64,000 nt of DNA from Isoetes taiwanensis (taxonomy: Eukaryota; Streptophyta; Lycopodiopsida; Isoetales; Isoetaceae), in assembly GCA_021234155.1 (NCBI GenBank), contig JAJEKV010000073.1, positions 1 to 64,000 of the forward strand, in the 5' to 3' direction. The notes under the pieces are model-generated. The model ran no database searches. It had not been told where the DNA came from and saw nothing but the letters and a program-made list of their open reading frames with translations. The position numbers were made by a program, and so were the translations under genes. Shown piece after piece: positions 26,515 to 37,564 of the stretch (the first letter of the stretch is position 1; each line of letters begins with the position of its first letter).

Positions 26515-26699
26515 AATTTTGATAAGTTTCTAATTTTCAGAACCGTAGGAGCCGCCCCTTTGATTCACAATCATTGCATAGGATATCCTGACAATTGATG
26601 AACGAGGGTGAATGTTATGACGATATAGAGAAAATTTTAGATTGTAAGACAAGCAACAGCTCCCAAAACGCAAGTTGCTTTGCAATATTAGTACCTACT

Positions 26700-27610
26700 A
26701 TTCCCCTTGATATTCTTCTAGAAGCTTCTCAGAAGCTAGTAAAGCATCAAGCATGCCAAAATATACCTGGTGCAAACATGTAGAAAGTCATCACATAAAA
26801 CTAACTGCTTATCTGGTTATAACAGTGTTGAGAGAATCCTTACAGCCATGTCCCCATTTGACTTGCTGCAAATAGGACAGGTATAATGACTATAAGTAAA
26901 GGCCTGCACTGCGACAAAGAACATATAAAGTTGAGCGGGAACTTCCGACAAGATTTTAAGGCAAACTCAGATTAAAATAGTGAGTTCCATTTTTGCAATG
27001 GGGAACAAATAAAATAGGGGGATCAATATTCTAGTCAATAAGTTCAAATTTCAATTTGTTCATTGGTCTTCTGGCTGTCTCATGTCCTTTTGTGCGAACG
27101 TGAAATTTCAAATTGAATGTTTGTATCCAGAGAGTATCTTCTTGATGACTATGGAAGGCATTCAAACATTGTTCTTACTTCATATTTGATAACTATGGAA
27201 GGCATACCAAATATTCTTTGTCTAGCTCTCGAGCATTATTTTATCACGTGAAGGAAGAAAATCACAATAAACTAGGGGAACTAGCTACCGATTCGACCTT
27301 GTTCCGTGTCTTAACTATGTACCAAAAATGTTCCGCAAAGGCGTACACGAAAAGCATGCAGAATGCATGAAATGAGAGCATGGCAGAGCCTTGACAGGTG
27401 TATTTGATGTAAATAAAAACTCATGGCATATAGGACAATTCCATTCAAGCCCCTTCTCCCGGCACTTGTGATTTGCAAGAGACATGGACATACAGGCATT
27501 ACATGTCATGCAATGAAAGAAATCAATGCCCAATCCCTTTCCCACCCTCAGAGGTTGCAGAACGGACAGTGGTAGATATCCCTGCACAATACCATAGACA
27601 TCTGAGCAGA
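26700..27610 (-). pseudogene. BRUTUS-type RING E3 ligase pseudogene, C-terminal exons
   Basis: Three exon remnants on the minus strand follow the C-terminal CHY/CTCHY/RING region of plant BRUTUS and BRUTUS-like iron-sensing E3 ligases. Exon A (27350-27600) reads IYHCPFCNL, GLGIDFFHCMTCNACM, HKCREKGLEWNCPICHEFLF and ALPCSHFMHSACF. Exon B (26844-26900) reads HYTCPICSKSNGDMA before a GTAAGG donor. Exon C (26700-26766) starts after a CAG acceptor with VYFGMLDALLASEKLLEEY. One base is missing after CNL, part of the RING between ACF and HYTC is lost, and exon C stops early. Retained introns show a genomic fragment. The hemerythrin domains of BRUTUS are not in the window, so a related CHY-RING protein is possible. 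Confidence 0.85.
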
Positions 27611-27619
27611 CAAAAACGC

Positions 27620-29312
27620 TATCATTTGTTGAGCATGGATATGGTAACTAACGTTTAGCATGCCGGAAGTAGCCAAGCTCAAATGCATAAGAAAAAATGT
27701 AAAAGAATAGATACATACCCGGAATGCTTAGTCTATGGTAAGGAAGTTTTTGAACTTTTAGAGCTATTGCGAAAAGATGATGATGTAGGATCAGCCCTTT
27801 CATCCGGAGACAAGAAGAACTCTCGGCTCCACCACCATGCCGCGTTAAAAAAAGGTCGGAATAAGGAAGAAACGAAAGCATTATTAGTACGTCCCATTTG
27901 CTTGGCCACTGATTCAAAGGTCGGAGCATTCCCGTTGATTAGAAAGAAACAAGAAGCACAAACTTCAGAAAGAACTGGAAAGCTAAAGAAATTTGAGAAC
28001 GGCCAACGCATTCCCAAACTAGTCTGGAAAAAAATTCAAGTTCTAATGCGAACGACTGTTTTAGGGCTCATTTTGCCAAACGGTAGAGCTAAACCTATCG
28101 GCCACTCTTGCATCTATCCACTTTGCCCGGATGATGCTCGATGAACCACGGCTGCAAGTGCGCATAGGCTAGATTAAAGCATGTTTGATGAAGATTCATC
28201 AAACGCCAAATGCCCGCATCGGATGCCATCTCCGTGCTAATTTTCCAAATTATCTAATTTTCATGGCCTTAGATTTTGAAAAATAAAGATCTAGCGGTTT
28301 TTTATAATGCCATGTCAGACTTTGCTGAGGTGGAGGTCACACGTGGATAGGCTAGAATTGCAAGGAGGGTTGCACGCTAGGTTAGGCTGGCGTGCTAAAA
28401 AAGAAAAGAAACTTAAGGGCACGTATTCCTTTTGGTGGCAAAGTATTTCTTTTGATGGCAAAGGGGTAGACTAATTCATAAGGAATAGTCTAGGCCAAAG
28501 ACGTCTTTACGTGAGTGTTCAAAGCTAACAATTCGGACTTGCCATATCAAAGTTAAAAGATATGACATGAAGATAAAAATTAGAAGATAGGAATAAAGGC
28601 ACATAACGGATGTCAATGAAGGGGGGCCTTTATTGTACAAAGACAATAATAGCTCGTGTATTGCTTGTGGTGCCTTATATACCAAAGGGGGCCTTCGTGC
28701 CTACAAAGACAATAATAGCACGTCTATATTAAGGTCAAGCATGTTGGTTGACGTACAACTCAAAAGCCCATGCTTAAAAGAGGACATGATAGTTGGTACC
28801 AATTTTTGGACTATTCTCTCACACCAAAAACCCTCATGTTTTCCCTTGATGCTCCCTTTGTGACATAGAACATATAGATGTCTATTCTCAAGGCAAAGGG
28901 GACAGAATAGAAGTAGCAACAGAAAATCATTCTGGCTAAGTAGAAGATTTGAGTTTTGGATTGCCTAAGTTATCTCTTAGATCCACAATATCTTCAAGGT
29001 CAGTAGGATTTAGTTGTCTTAGTATTTTATTTTGTCTTGTAATGCAGGGCAGTCTCCATCTGGTGTGCAGTTGTGGTTGGTGATGCTTAGGTTGTCACCA
29101 AGGAATGGGTGTTACGAGTTTAATCCTTTAGTTGATTGGGTTACTCGTACCCTTGGGTTAGCCTTGGCTAGCGGGAGTGAGAACCTTTGAAGTTGTTGAA
29201 AAAAAAAATTATTCTAAACCCATCCCAATAGTTTAAAACGTTTAGCAATGAAAACTCGTTCTGTGTAGTTGGTGGTTTTGCGTCCTAAGTCTAGTGCATC
29301 TCCATTGAATGA
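27620..29312. other. Element E interior, unrecognised
   Basis: A plus-strand frame of 153 codons (27683-28144) and a minus-strand frame of 94 codons (27733-28017) overlap. Neither resembles a family I know, so they may be chance. At 28620-28730 an imperfect repeat occurs: GGGGGCCTT followed by ACAAAGACAATAATAGC, twice, about 65 bp apart. A similar purine-rich block with AATAAAGGC stands at 23545-23580. This could be decayed LTR or gag sequence. Confidence 0.35.
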
Positions 29313-29339
29313 GTGTCAAACTGTCTTTTTGCAATATTT

Positions 29340-29860
29340 TGTCTTCTGCATGGACAAGACTTGCCTAATCACGCTCCTTATCGGAGAATGCATGGCCAAC
29401 AAGTTGAGATTAGGCGCCCGCTTGATGAGTTACTTCAAGCTGGATTGATCTGCCATAGTTCTTCACCTTTTGGTGCTCCTGTCTATGCCATGGTTAATCC
29501 TCATGTTCTGCATTTGACAAAGTTTGATCTACCTTACTTGTTATGTATTGATGCAAGTGGTATGGCTTTGGGCGCAGTTTTGATGCAGGATGGTCATCCT
29601 ATTGCTTATGAAAGTCGGAAGTTTTCTGACAAGAAAAGTAGATCTAGTATTTATGATAAAGAATTTCTGGCTGTCATTTATGCTTTGAAAGTGTGGCGAC
29701 ACTATCTTTTAGGGTCGACAGTTCATATTTTGACTGACCATCAAAGCATTAGACGCTCGAAAAGGAAAGTGAAATGGGTTGTTTTTATGCAACAATATGA
29801 TTTCTCCAACGACTATCGTTTTGGTAAAGAGAATGTTGTATCAGACGCTTTAAGCTGACA
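29340..29860 (+). pseudogene. Element E reverse transcriptase start fused to RNase H by deletion
   Basis: The frame begins in the reverse transcriptase N-terminal region (NHAPYRRMHGQQ, PLDELLQAGLICHSSSPFGA). It then jumps within a few codons to the RNase H domain (LLCIDASGMALGAVLMQDG, YDKEFLAVIYALKVWRHYLL, STVHILTDHQS and ENVVSDALS). The whole polymerase palm with its YVDD/FLDD catalytic box is missing, so this copy cannot reverse transcribe. RNase H shows its catalytic Asp, Glu and Asp positions. The internal deletion is clean and in frame. Confidence 0.88.
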
Positions 29861-29959
29861 TTTTGTTGTTTGTTCTCTCTCTATTCTATTCTATAGTACA
29901 ATCCATCCATTGGGAAGAGCCATTGTATGTCACCGACCATGGTTATACGGAGATGTGGT

Positions 29960-30420
29960 TATTGGTTGGGTATAAGATCGTTAATCTTATACAAAGGTCC
30001 AAAGCTATGCATTGTTTGTGACTTTAGACCATTTGTTCTTAGGAAGGTCCATGATATGCGTATTGTTGGGCATTGTGGTATGGGGGGGTGATCTCGGCAA
30101 AGATTAACCCATATTTTGTGTGGTTTGGATTGTAGATAGATGTCTTCCTTCCTATTAGTCATTGTATGACTTGCCAATGGATAAAGAAAGCGAGCAAGAA
30201 GCCTCTTGGTGTTCGTTTATCCTTACGTATTCAGGAAGCGAAGTGGACGCCGATTACTATAGCTGTTATTGTCGGTTTTTCCACAAGTTCTCGCAAGAAT
30301 ATTGGCAATTGGATGGTTGTTTGGACAATTTGAATAAGTTGACAGCTTATACTGCAGCTATGCTCTTTATCAAGAAGACACTAAACACTATCTATCTATC
30401 TTTATCAAGAAGATGTTTAG
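29960..30420 (+). pseudogene. Element E integrase, N-terminal part
   Basis: Pieces of the zinc-finger domain are visible at about 30060-30180 (GHCG, INPYFVWFGL, HCMTCQW), and KKPLGVRLSLRI follows at 30200-30235. Several stops interrupt it. The coding trace is cut at 30420 by element 2 and resumes at 43635. Confidence 0.65.
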
Positions 30421-31597
30421 TGTGACGCTCCTTGCGCTATATACGGCAGTCCGCCGTATACATCGAAGGACCTTCCCCATCCAACGGCACCCGTCGTATG
30501 GGCCCTCTGTCTAACTCACGTCTGGGATCCAGACTATCGAGTAGAGGACACAGAGGTGTCATTCCGTCCCGTCCTCTAGGGGTCCCTATGTCAGCGGAAG
30601 CAACATATAAACATAAGCACTAGCAATAACATAGCAACAATAGACTACCTCGAAGGGTAGTGGCGACACACGTCCATACCCGACTGCAACTCCCCAAAAC
30701 AAGAGCCAAGCCGACACTTGCAACTCTTGAGAGTCAGGGCGACACCATTGACCCAGGAAATGTCGGACCCATACCCGGCCCCCGCGAAGTGACCGACTAT
30801 GAGGCTAGCCCGCTATGGGACCCCAGTAGCCGCGCTCAGCAGGGTCCTCCCTCCACTTTGCCACTGACCCCGTTGTGTGGTGCTCAGTCACTCCATAGCC
30901 TCCGTAGCCAGGTGGGCTCTATGCACAGGCCGCAATAATAATGGGAACTAGTGGGTCTAAACTAGGAGCATCATCTACTAATGGCTACTAGGTCTCTACC
31001 CCCCTTCCCAATACACAAGAGGTGCAACATGAGATCAACCAACATCATATCAACATAATCTTGATAATAAAAGAGAATAACAACTAATCCTAATCACATA
31101 CATCTAACTTATAGTTAGGGTTCATTGATTAGGGTTCATGTTCAAGACAATAGGTTCTAGAATAGCTCTACTGCAATGCTGGAATCTATTCGAAATACCT
31201 GCCCCGGACGCGCTGCCGCTAATTCCCTGGTTCTCCATCTCTGACAACTGCTGCTGCAACCCAAGCTGTCGAAGACGGTCTTCGAGTCGGAGCTCTGATC
31301 ACGAACTGGTGGGTCTGAGGTTGGTGGAGCCAAAAGTGGCTAGGGTTTAGGGTTTAGCCTTTTATATGTTAGGGTTTACATGAGTGCCACTTGGCTCCTA
31401 TAGGTGCGTCTATGTGGCGGTATGCCTATAAGGTGAGGCCATGTGGAAATGGCTTCTTACCTTAGGTTGGCTAAGTTATAGATAACTTAGTCATTACCCC
31501 CACATTGGTTGTATACATGTCTAGGGATGTAGAAATGTATGGTGACGTGTCCGTAAAATATACGTACTTATGCCGTATATTTTAGGGGAACGTCACA
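30421..31597 (-). repeat. Element 2 3' LTR, with internal deletion
   Basis: Its ends, TGTGACG and CGTCACA, form a 7-bp inverted repeat. Compared with the 5' LTR it lacks about 380 bp, corresponding to roughly 42320-42703. The first 240 bp match without difference that I can see. A patch at about 30740-30920 has clustered differences and small indels. The rest differs at a low rate. Confidence 0.95.
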
Positions 31598-31612
31598 TTC
31601 TCCCCCCCTTGG
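31598..31612 (-). promoter_or_regulatory. Element 2 polypurine tract
   Basis: On the minus strand AAGGGGGGGAGAA directly precedes the 3' LTR. It is the expected primer for plus-strand DNA synthesis. Confidence 0.88.
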
Positions 31613-32231
31613 GTTAATGCTGTCCTCAGCATTACATAAGGTGAACCTGCATCACATATCACAACACATATGCACCATAACACTTCAATATTATTATAGT
31701 TATGAACTACTAATGCCAATTACATCAATATAATTGTGAAGCTATAATCTCATTCCGAGAAAATTATATAGCTCCAACAATTTATTTATTTAGACTTATT
31801 TATTATAATAGATTATAACATTCATAGAGTTCAATAACTTAATGTTATAACTCCTGTTTTTGTCATGATGCGCTCCCTCTTGATAATCCCCTCTTCTCTA
31901 TTGGCCTGCAAGAGCGCATCACGTTAGTTTAATTAGTAATTTGTGGTTTTATAAGGGTCCACCCCCTTTTATTTTTAATTTAACCTACATGAATGCAACA
32001 TTTCCCCGGCATAGGGGGAGGATGCTTCCCCCATAGTGGCCGTGGAGATGTATCCTATCATGCCTAAGATGCATGCATGTCTGATGCCTACATCATGGCG
32101 TAGGGAACGTTAAAGGTGATCCCATCATCGCCCATGATCTCATGCTTAACTTACATGCGTCTTGGCTACGCAAAGGTGATTGCGTGGACTCTTTGACCCG
32201 TCAAGGTCGAGTCGCTACTTAATGCCTGCGC
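31613..32231. other. Element 2 3' non-coding region
   Basis: AT-rich sequence between the end of the integrase frame and the polypurine tract. No open frame or repeat is visible. Confidence 0.6.
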
Positions 32232-32789
32232 TCACCTTGCCGAATCATTGCTGACGATGTCCGTGGCGAGCTGGCCTTTGCATCGCTCCATAAACTGTGG
32301 GTACTGCTTCTCAAGATCAGATTTAAGTACCCATGTCGCGTCTTCCACTGGCAAGTTTGTCCACTTGACCAAATATTGGAGGAACTGAGATCTCCTTGTT
32401 TTCTTATATGCCTTGTCAAGAAGAGCTTCTGGGACGATCTCAAGTTGTTCTTCGGTCATTTCCAACAAGGTTGGAGTCTCCAATATCTCCTCCGGATTAG
32501 GAGTATGCTTTTTCAAAAGGCTTACATGGAAGACTTTATGAACCTTCAAGTGGGTGGGGAGATCTAATTTATAGGATTTGTTACCTATTCTCTGAACAAT
32601 TTTGAATGGTCCCGCCCACCTTGGAGCAAGCTTCTTGCAATTGCCGATTCTGAGCTTTGCTTGTTTAACTTTTATCTTAAGCCAAACATTATCCCCTACT
32701 TGGAATTCTCTTTCGGTTCTATGCTTATCGGCTATGCTCTTTTGTCGACTTCTTGCTGCCAATAAATAGCCTCTGACTTCGTCGACTAA
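32232..32789 (-). pseudogene. Element 2 integrase C-terminus and chromodomain
   Basis: Continues the integrase frame after an in-frame TAA at about 32788. It shows the integrase C-terminal barrel (LAPRWAGPFKIVQRIGNKSY, about residues 45-64 of the frame), then the GPY/F-type end HLKVHKVFHVSLLKKHTP. A chromodomain follows: KTRRSQFLQYLVKWTNLP, then EDATWVLKSDLEKQYPQF. Chromodomains in chromovirus integrases bind methylated histone H3 tails or otherwise steer insertion to heterochromatin. Here the expected aromatic residues are partly kept (Tyr and Trp of YLVKW, Trp of ATW). The element also encodes an H3-like protein, which makes this domain of special interest. Confidence 0.88.
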
Positions 32790-34151
32790 TTAATCAGTCA
32801 ACATTTGTTGAGAAACTTCAACCTTGGACACTGGGTTATGCCACGTGTCTGGTGTTAAACATTGATAGCCATAATTTATCATGAAGGGGGACATTTGCGA
32901 GGATTCCTGCTTGGTACTGTTATATGCAAACTCTACCAAGTAAATATAGTCACCCCATTTGGACTGTTTATTCCATACATAGTTCCTCAACATGTCTTCT
33001 AATATTCGATTGGTCCATTCCGTTTGCCCATCGGTTTGGGGATGATATGCTGTACTCATGGACAACTTTGTCTGGATCGTGTTGAAGAAATCCTTCCAGA
33101 AGGCACTTATGAACTTAGGATCTCTATCAGAGATGATTTCCCTTGGCATACCATGCAATCTAAATATTTCCTTTGCAAAAAGCAAGGCGGTATCCAAAGC
33201 TGTATCGGTGGTTCGACACGGCAAAAAGTGAGCCATCTTTGATAGCTTGTCGACCACGACCATTAAGGCATCATGGCCTCTTGGTGTTCTTGGGAGTCCG
33301 GTTATAAAATCCATGCTCACAACCTCCCATTTAGCATTTGGCACTGCCAAGGGTTCTAAGGTTCCTGGAATTCGGAGTTGCTCCGCTTTTGTTTGCTGGC
33401 ACAATTGACACTGCCGAATATAGTTGGCGATGTCCCTTTTCATGCCTGGCCAGAAGTAACTACTTCTTATCTTGAAGTAAGTTTTCATGAACCCCGCGTG
33501 GCCGGCTATTGGGCTATTATGAGTATCATGAAGAATTAACTTCCTTACTCCCGATGCCTCTGGGACGCAAAGTTTGTCCTTGTGGTATAAAAGATTACCT
33601 TCCTTTTTATATCTTTTATAAGCTTCTCTTTCTTTGTCTGTCCTTGCTTCTTTGCAAAGACTAGCCCATATTTCCTTGAATTCCTTGCTTAAAGGCAAGA
33701 CTTCTTCAATCTTTTTCCCGAATTCACTAGACAAGGTGGAGATGGCATTGCAATACACTCGAGTTTCTACTGGTCGGCGAGAGAGTGCATCGGCAACCAC
33801 ATTTAATTTGCCTGGCTTATAGACTATCTCGAAGTCATATTCTTCGAGGAATTCCATCCAGCGTCTTTGCCTCAAGTTGAGGAGTGGTTGTGTAAAAATG
33901 TATTGGAGGCTCTGGTGATCAGTATCTAACTGAAATTTCCTACCAAGCAAATAATGCCTCCAAATGTGAAGAGCCCTCACAACAGCTAGAAGTTCTTGAT
34001 CATGGGTTGGATAGCGCTGTTCAGCGTCATTCATCTTCTTAGAATCGTAGGCTACCACTCTTCCTTCTTGCATGAGGACTCCACCAGTTGCTAGCTTACT
34101 TGCATCAGTTGCTACTAGCTTGTTCTTGTTTGGATCTGGTAGGGTGAGCAC
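32790..34151 (-). CDS. Element 2 RNase H and integrase core
   Basis: A 453-codon open frame. RNase [52 protein letters not shown] and [10 protein letters not shown]. Integrase zinc finger: [16 protein letters not shown], then [11 protein letters not shown]. Catalytic core: [27 protein letters not shown] and [15 protein letters not shown], giving the Asp, Asp and Glu residues. All catalytic positions that I can identify are present. Its start overlaps the preceding reverse transcriptase frame at 34105-34151 because of a frameshift. It ends at an in-frame stop just before the C-terminal barrel. Confidence 0.93.
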   Translation of the reverse strand: MLTLPDPNKNKLVATDASKLATGGVLMQEGRVVAYDSKKMNDAEQRYPTHDQELLAVVRALHIWRHYLLGRKFQLDTDHQSLQYIFTQPLLNLRQRRWMEFLEEYDFEIVYKPGKLNVVADALSRRPVETRVYCNAISTLSSEFGKKIEEVLPLSKEFKEIWASLCKEARTDKEREAYKRYKKEGNLLYHKDKLCVPEASGVRKLILHDTHNSPIAGHAGFMKTYFKIRSSYFWPGMKRDIANYIRQCQLCQQTKAEQLRIPGTLEPLAVPNAKWEVVSMDFITGLPRTPRGHDALMVVVDKLSKMAHFLPCRTTDTALDTALLFAKEIFRLHGMPREIISDRDPKFISAFWKDFFNTIQTKLSMSTAYHPQTDGQTEWTNRILEDMLRNYVWNKQSKWGDYIYLVEFAYNSTKQESSQMSPFMINYGYQCLTPDTWHNPVSKVEVSQQMLTD

Positions 34152-34990
34152 TGGTGCTGTTGTTAAGGCTTCTTTGAGCTTTTCGAATGAAGCTTGAACA
34201 TTCTCTAGCCAATGTGCCCCCCAATCTTTTATCTTTTGACAAAGGGGATGCCCACTTAGCGAAGTCCTTTACAAATTTACGGTAGTAACCTGCTAAGCCA
34301 AGAAAACTTTTTACTTCGGAGACGTTCTTTGGTGCTGGCCAATCCACTATGGCTTCTATTTTTACTGGGTCCGTTGAGATTCCCTCTGCTGTGACCACAT
34401 TCCCCAAGTATTCCACTCTACTTGTTGCAAAGTGACATTTGGAAAGTTTAGCGTACAAACGATGTCGTCTTAGCTTTTCTAATACCCTCCTCAAATGTAC
34501 GACATGTTCTTCCATAGACTTGCTATAAATTAGAATGTCATCGAAAAATATGATGACAAATTCATCTAGAAAGTCCCTGAAGATGTCATTCATCAGGCGC
34601 ATAAACGTTGCTGGAGCATTTGATAGACCAAAAGGCATGACTGTGAACTCATAATGCCCGTACCGCGTTCTGAAGGCAGTCTTATGGATATCCTCCTCCT
34701 TGATTCTTATTTGGTGATAACCAGACCTTAAATCAATTTTTGAAAAGAGCTTTGCTCCTTGGAGCTGGTCCATTAGATCATCCGCTCTTGGCAATGCATA
34801 TTTGTTCTTTATCGTTTGCTTGTTGAGCTGACGATAATCAATGCACATCCGTAGACTTCCGTCTTTCTTCTTGACGAAGAGGATGGGTGCACCAAACGGT
34901 GATACACTTGGCCTAATGAACCCAATCTCTAATAATTCTTGCGATTTGCTTCTTGAGCTCGCCTAGCTCAGTGTGCTCATCCTATATGGG
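34105..34990 (-). pseudogene. Element 2 reverse transcriptase
   Basis: The 247-codon frame (34105-34848) begins [20 protein letters not shown]. It contains [33 protein letters not shown], the catalytic [13 protein letters not shown] and [20 protein letters not shown]. Upstream in the same frame, [20 protein letters not shown] is readable back to about 34950, with a TAG at about 34963 from small indels. A frameshift near 34250 separates the connection region from RNase H. Only these small lesions distinguish it from an intact gene. Confidence 0.92.
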
Positions 34991-35600
34991 GCTTTGCTAA
35001 TTGGTTTTGCATCTGGTGCAAGAGTGATTTCACATTCGACACCTCTGTAAGGCGGTAATTCTCGGATTTCATCCGGAAATAGGTCATGAAATTCTTTAAT
35101 TAACTTGCCAATTGCCCTAGGTAATTGTTTCAAATTTTCATCCTCCTTCTTATTCTTTTCGTTTGGGTCTATGGCTTCTAGCCTAAGGATATAATCAACC
35201 TCATCCTTGGAGATGCATTTACGCAATTGCTTTAATGACATGCATTGCATTATTGAGGCAATTTTCTTATCTTTGACCACAAAACGTTTGCCATTAGGTG
35301 CCATGATTGATATCTCGTGTTTATCACAATCGATCATTGCTTTAGCTGGCTTTAAGAATTCCATGCCGACTATAAGATCATACTTTCCAATATCCATGAC
35401 TTCAGCCCCCATGTTCAAATTTTCCCCGCTCAATGCTATATCAAAGTTCACTCTCTTTCCTTTTGTATGGCGTATTGCTCCATTTGCCATGCTCACTGGT
35501 CTGGGCTTTGACTTGAGGATCTTTGTTTTGAGTAGCCGCCATTCTAGGGAGATGGGTTGTGGGAGCTTCGTGGTCTATTAGCACTTTCGATATGGTTTAT
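34963..35600 (-). pseudogene. Element 2 protease region
   Basis: The frame 34963-35496 corresponds to the aspartic protease C-terminal half and the linker to reverse transcriptase (EVMDIGKYDLIVGMEFLKPA, ELPPYRGVECEITLAPDA). The active-site region at about 35560-35590 is frameshifted, and a clear D-T/S-G-S/A box cannot be read. Element 3 keeps a related box (DMGS) at 56940. The protease of this copy is therefore inactive. Confidence 0.75.
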
Positions 35601-35603
35601 CAT

Positions 35604-36546
35604 CTATAATGCCCTCTGCTGAAATGACGATGACCGACTCTCCACATTTTCGGTTTCTATGGCTGCACAAATTCTACACTCACCTTGATGAAATCTTGGG
35701 CCTCCTCCTCGCCGACGCCAATGTCCGCTGGGGAATCCCATCCTTCCAGATCTGCCATAGCTGCTTGCATGACAAAAGGGCACTCGTGAGTGCGATGTCC
35801 TGGTTGAAAACACCTGAAGCACAACTTCTTCTTTATACATTCGTCCCTTTTTTCCTTAGGTATGCTGTTCAAAAATTGCTTCACAGACTTTCCCGCCGAG
35901 GGACCTGCTGTATAAGGTTCCTTAAAGGGTGTCTTTTTGTCATTTTTACCCTGGTACTGTTGTGCTCTTCCCTGTGTAGGGGTTGGCGCTTTTTGGTTGA
36001 AGCTACCTGTTGATTTCCCCTTGTCGTAATACGACTGTCTCTGCGCTGGGTTTTGCGGTGTCTCCTCCAGACTCAAAGCCTTATCTTCTGCTTCCCCTAC
36101 TGTCCTGGGGTTTATTGCACGGACTAATCTTTTGATGTTGCTATTAAGCCCCTCTATATAACCATCAACTGCCTGCCTTTCTGTTATCCTGGGAACATTT
36201 AACCTTAGCCTCATAAACTCCTCTGTGTATTTGGCTACAGACAGATTCCCTTGGTCCAGGCGGTAGAACTGCTGTATCTGACGGCTAGTATGTGAGCGTG
36301 GCACGTAATGCTTACGGAAAGCCTTGCTGAAGGTTTTGAATCGACAATTGTTTCTCCTTAGCCTATTTGACTTTGCATACCCCTTCCACCATATGCGCGC
36401 TGGTCCTATCAAGTTGGCAGTTGCTACCTTGCCAATATCTTTGTCCTTCATGCCATATGAATTCCCGAATTCTTCCATCTCATCTAGCCAGGCTTCAGCT
36501 TCCATTCCTGATCTGTCTTTCCCTGAAAACTGTCCCAGCTTGCGTG
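35604..36546 (-). pseudogene. Element 2 gag capsid and zinc knuckle
   Basis: The 282-codon frame (35657-36505) starts within the capsid: AEAWLDEMEEFGNSYGMKDK, IGPARIWWKGYAKSNR, QIQQFYRLDQGNLSVAKYTE and ERQAVDGYIEGLNSNIKRLV. A basic linker follows, with the zinc knuckle CFRCFQPGHRTHEC at about 35785-35830. It ends in an acidic stretch. The upstream gag frame joins it through a TAG at about 36552 where element 3 has Trp, so one G-to-A change interrupts gag. Another frame change follows the knuckle. Confidence 0.88.
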
Positions 36547-36550
36547 TTTT

Positions 36551-37031
36551 CTAGACATTGCTCATTGCTATTTTCTTTTGATAATCCTCTGCTCTGCGGT
36601 GCTTGTGCCTGCTATGTGAACTGTCTGAACTGCTGTCAGAGTCACTATCTGAGCTATCGTCCGAGCTGTCATCTGAGCTTGAACTCGAAGAATTTTGGTA
36701 TCTTCTGGTCCTTCTCTTTCTCTTGTTGTGTCCGGATGACTGTGGGGCAGGTTGTGGTTCTAGCTGATTGTTGAGTTGATGTTCCTCTTCCTGAAGAGGT
36801 GGTTGTTGTGGCCCATACTCCTCCCCTCGAATGAGTGGGGTGACAATCGATACCAAGTCGCGCATCTGCCTGCCCATTTCTACCAGGCGCCTGTTTATCT
36901 CTGCTGGTGTCATCTCGACCTCCTGTGCTTCTCGGCTGAATAAGTTTCTTGGTGCCCAATTCGAGGCTTGGCCTTGACTTCCTTGATTCTGTGGAGTGGT
37001 TGTGAAGTTCCTGGCTGCAAACATTAATCAA
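36551..37031 (-). pseudogene. Element 2 gag N-terminal region, Ser/Asp-rich
   Basis: The frame 36551-37024 starts MFAARNFTTTPQNQ, has a helical stretch (INRRLVEMGRQMRDLVSIVT), a Gln/Pro-rich part, a Lys/Arg block (NKRKRRTRRYQ) and a long run of Ser and Asp (about residues 110-135). It ends at a TAG just before the capsid. The charged repeats resemble RNA- or chromatin-binding linkers, but no domain is recognised. In-frame continuity with the capsid apart from the stop marks it as the start of gag. Confidence 0.75.
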
Positions 37032-37564
37032 GTATGTCTGTTATGTACTATGGTTACTAGGATGTTATTGCTATGGTATTTATCTTACTCGATGAAGAAC
37101 TTATAGCAAAACACTTATATTCACAACAAGAAAATTACATATTTGATCTCAAAATTTGAGCTCAAGAATACTATTTTAAGATATATCTAAATTCTGAGGT
37201 CTTGGGCTCTAGTGGTGACGCCGACGTTTGGGTTTGAAGTGCTCCTTAATGTCTTTGAGTTTGAGGCCATGGCCGACGTTTCGTAGCATGTTTCATGTCG
37301 AGTGTCCTTCAAGTGCTGGAGCTACCTTTTCTCGGGGCAAGTCATGTGTCCGTGCGGCCATTACTGCTAAGGGTCCATCTCGAAGATATCCCCGAGCAAA
37401 ATCAAGGTAATGCAAGGCCACCGATCTCCTAATTAGAATTATATGATCAACATTGTCGCGAAGTTTAGAATGAGTCGCAAAGCCGGAGAGTGCTGATAGC
37501 AAGTAAACTGCCTCTTCTCCTCTGTGGCTAAACTGTTTATGAAAAACTACTATTTGACCTTTAG
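37032..37564. other. Element 2 spacer between unknown ORF and gag
   Basis: No coherent open frame. The short frames on either strand (for example 37293-37502 minus) have no recognisable content. Its place would suit a subgenomic promoter, splice acceptor or internal initiation region, but no signal is clear. Confidence 0.4.

Noticed and set aside
30432-30623. Identical 63-codon frames in both LTRs (also 42091-42282) as a small gene
   Set aside because: They are two copies of the same LTR stretch, low-complexity in composition, and antisense to element transcription.
31340-31378. TTTAGGG repeats as interstitial telomere sequence
   Set aside because: Only two to three units, placed identically in both LTRs next to a TATA box, so better read as telo-box promoter motifs.
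35609-36774. Plus-strand frames of more than 130 codons opposite gag
   Set aside because: Shadows of the gag frame on the minus strand; no protein-like content.
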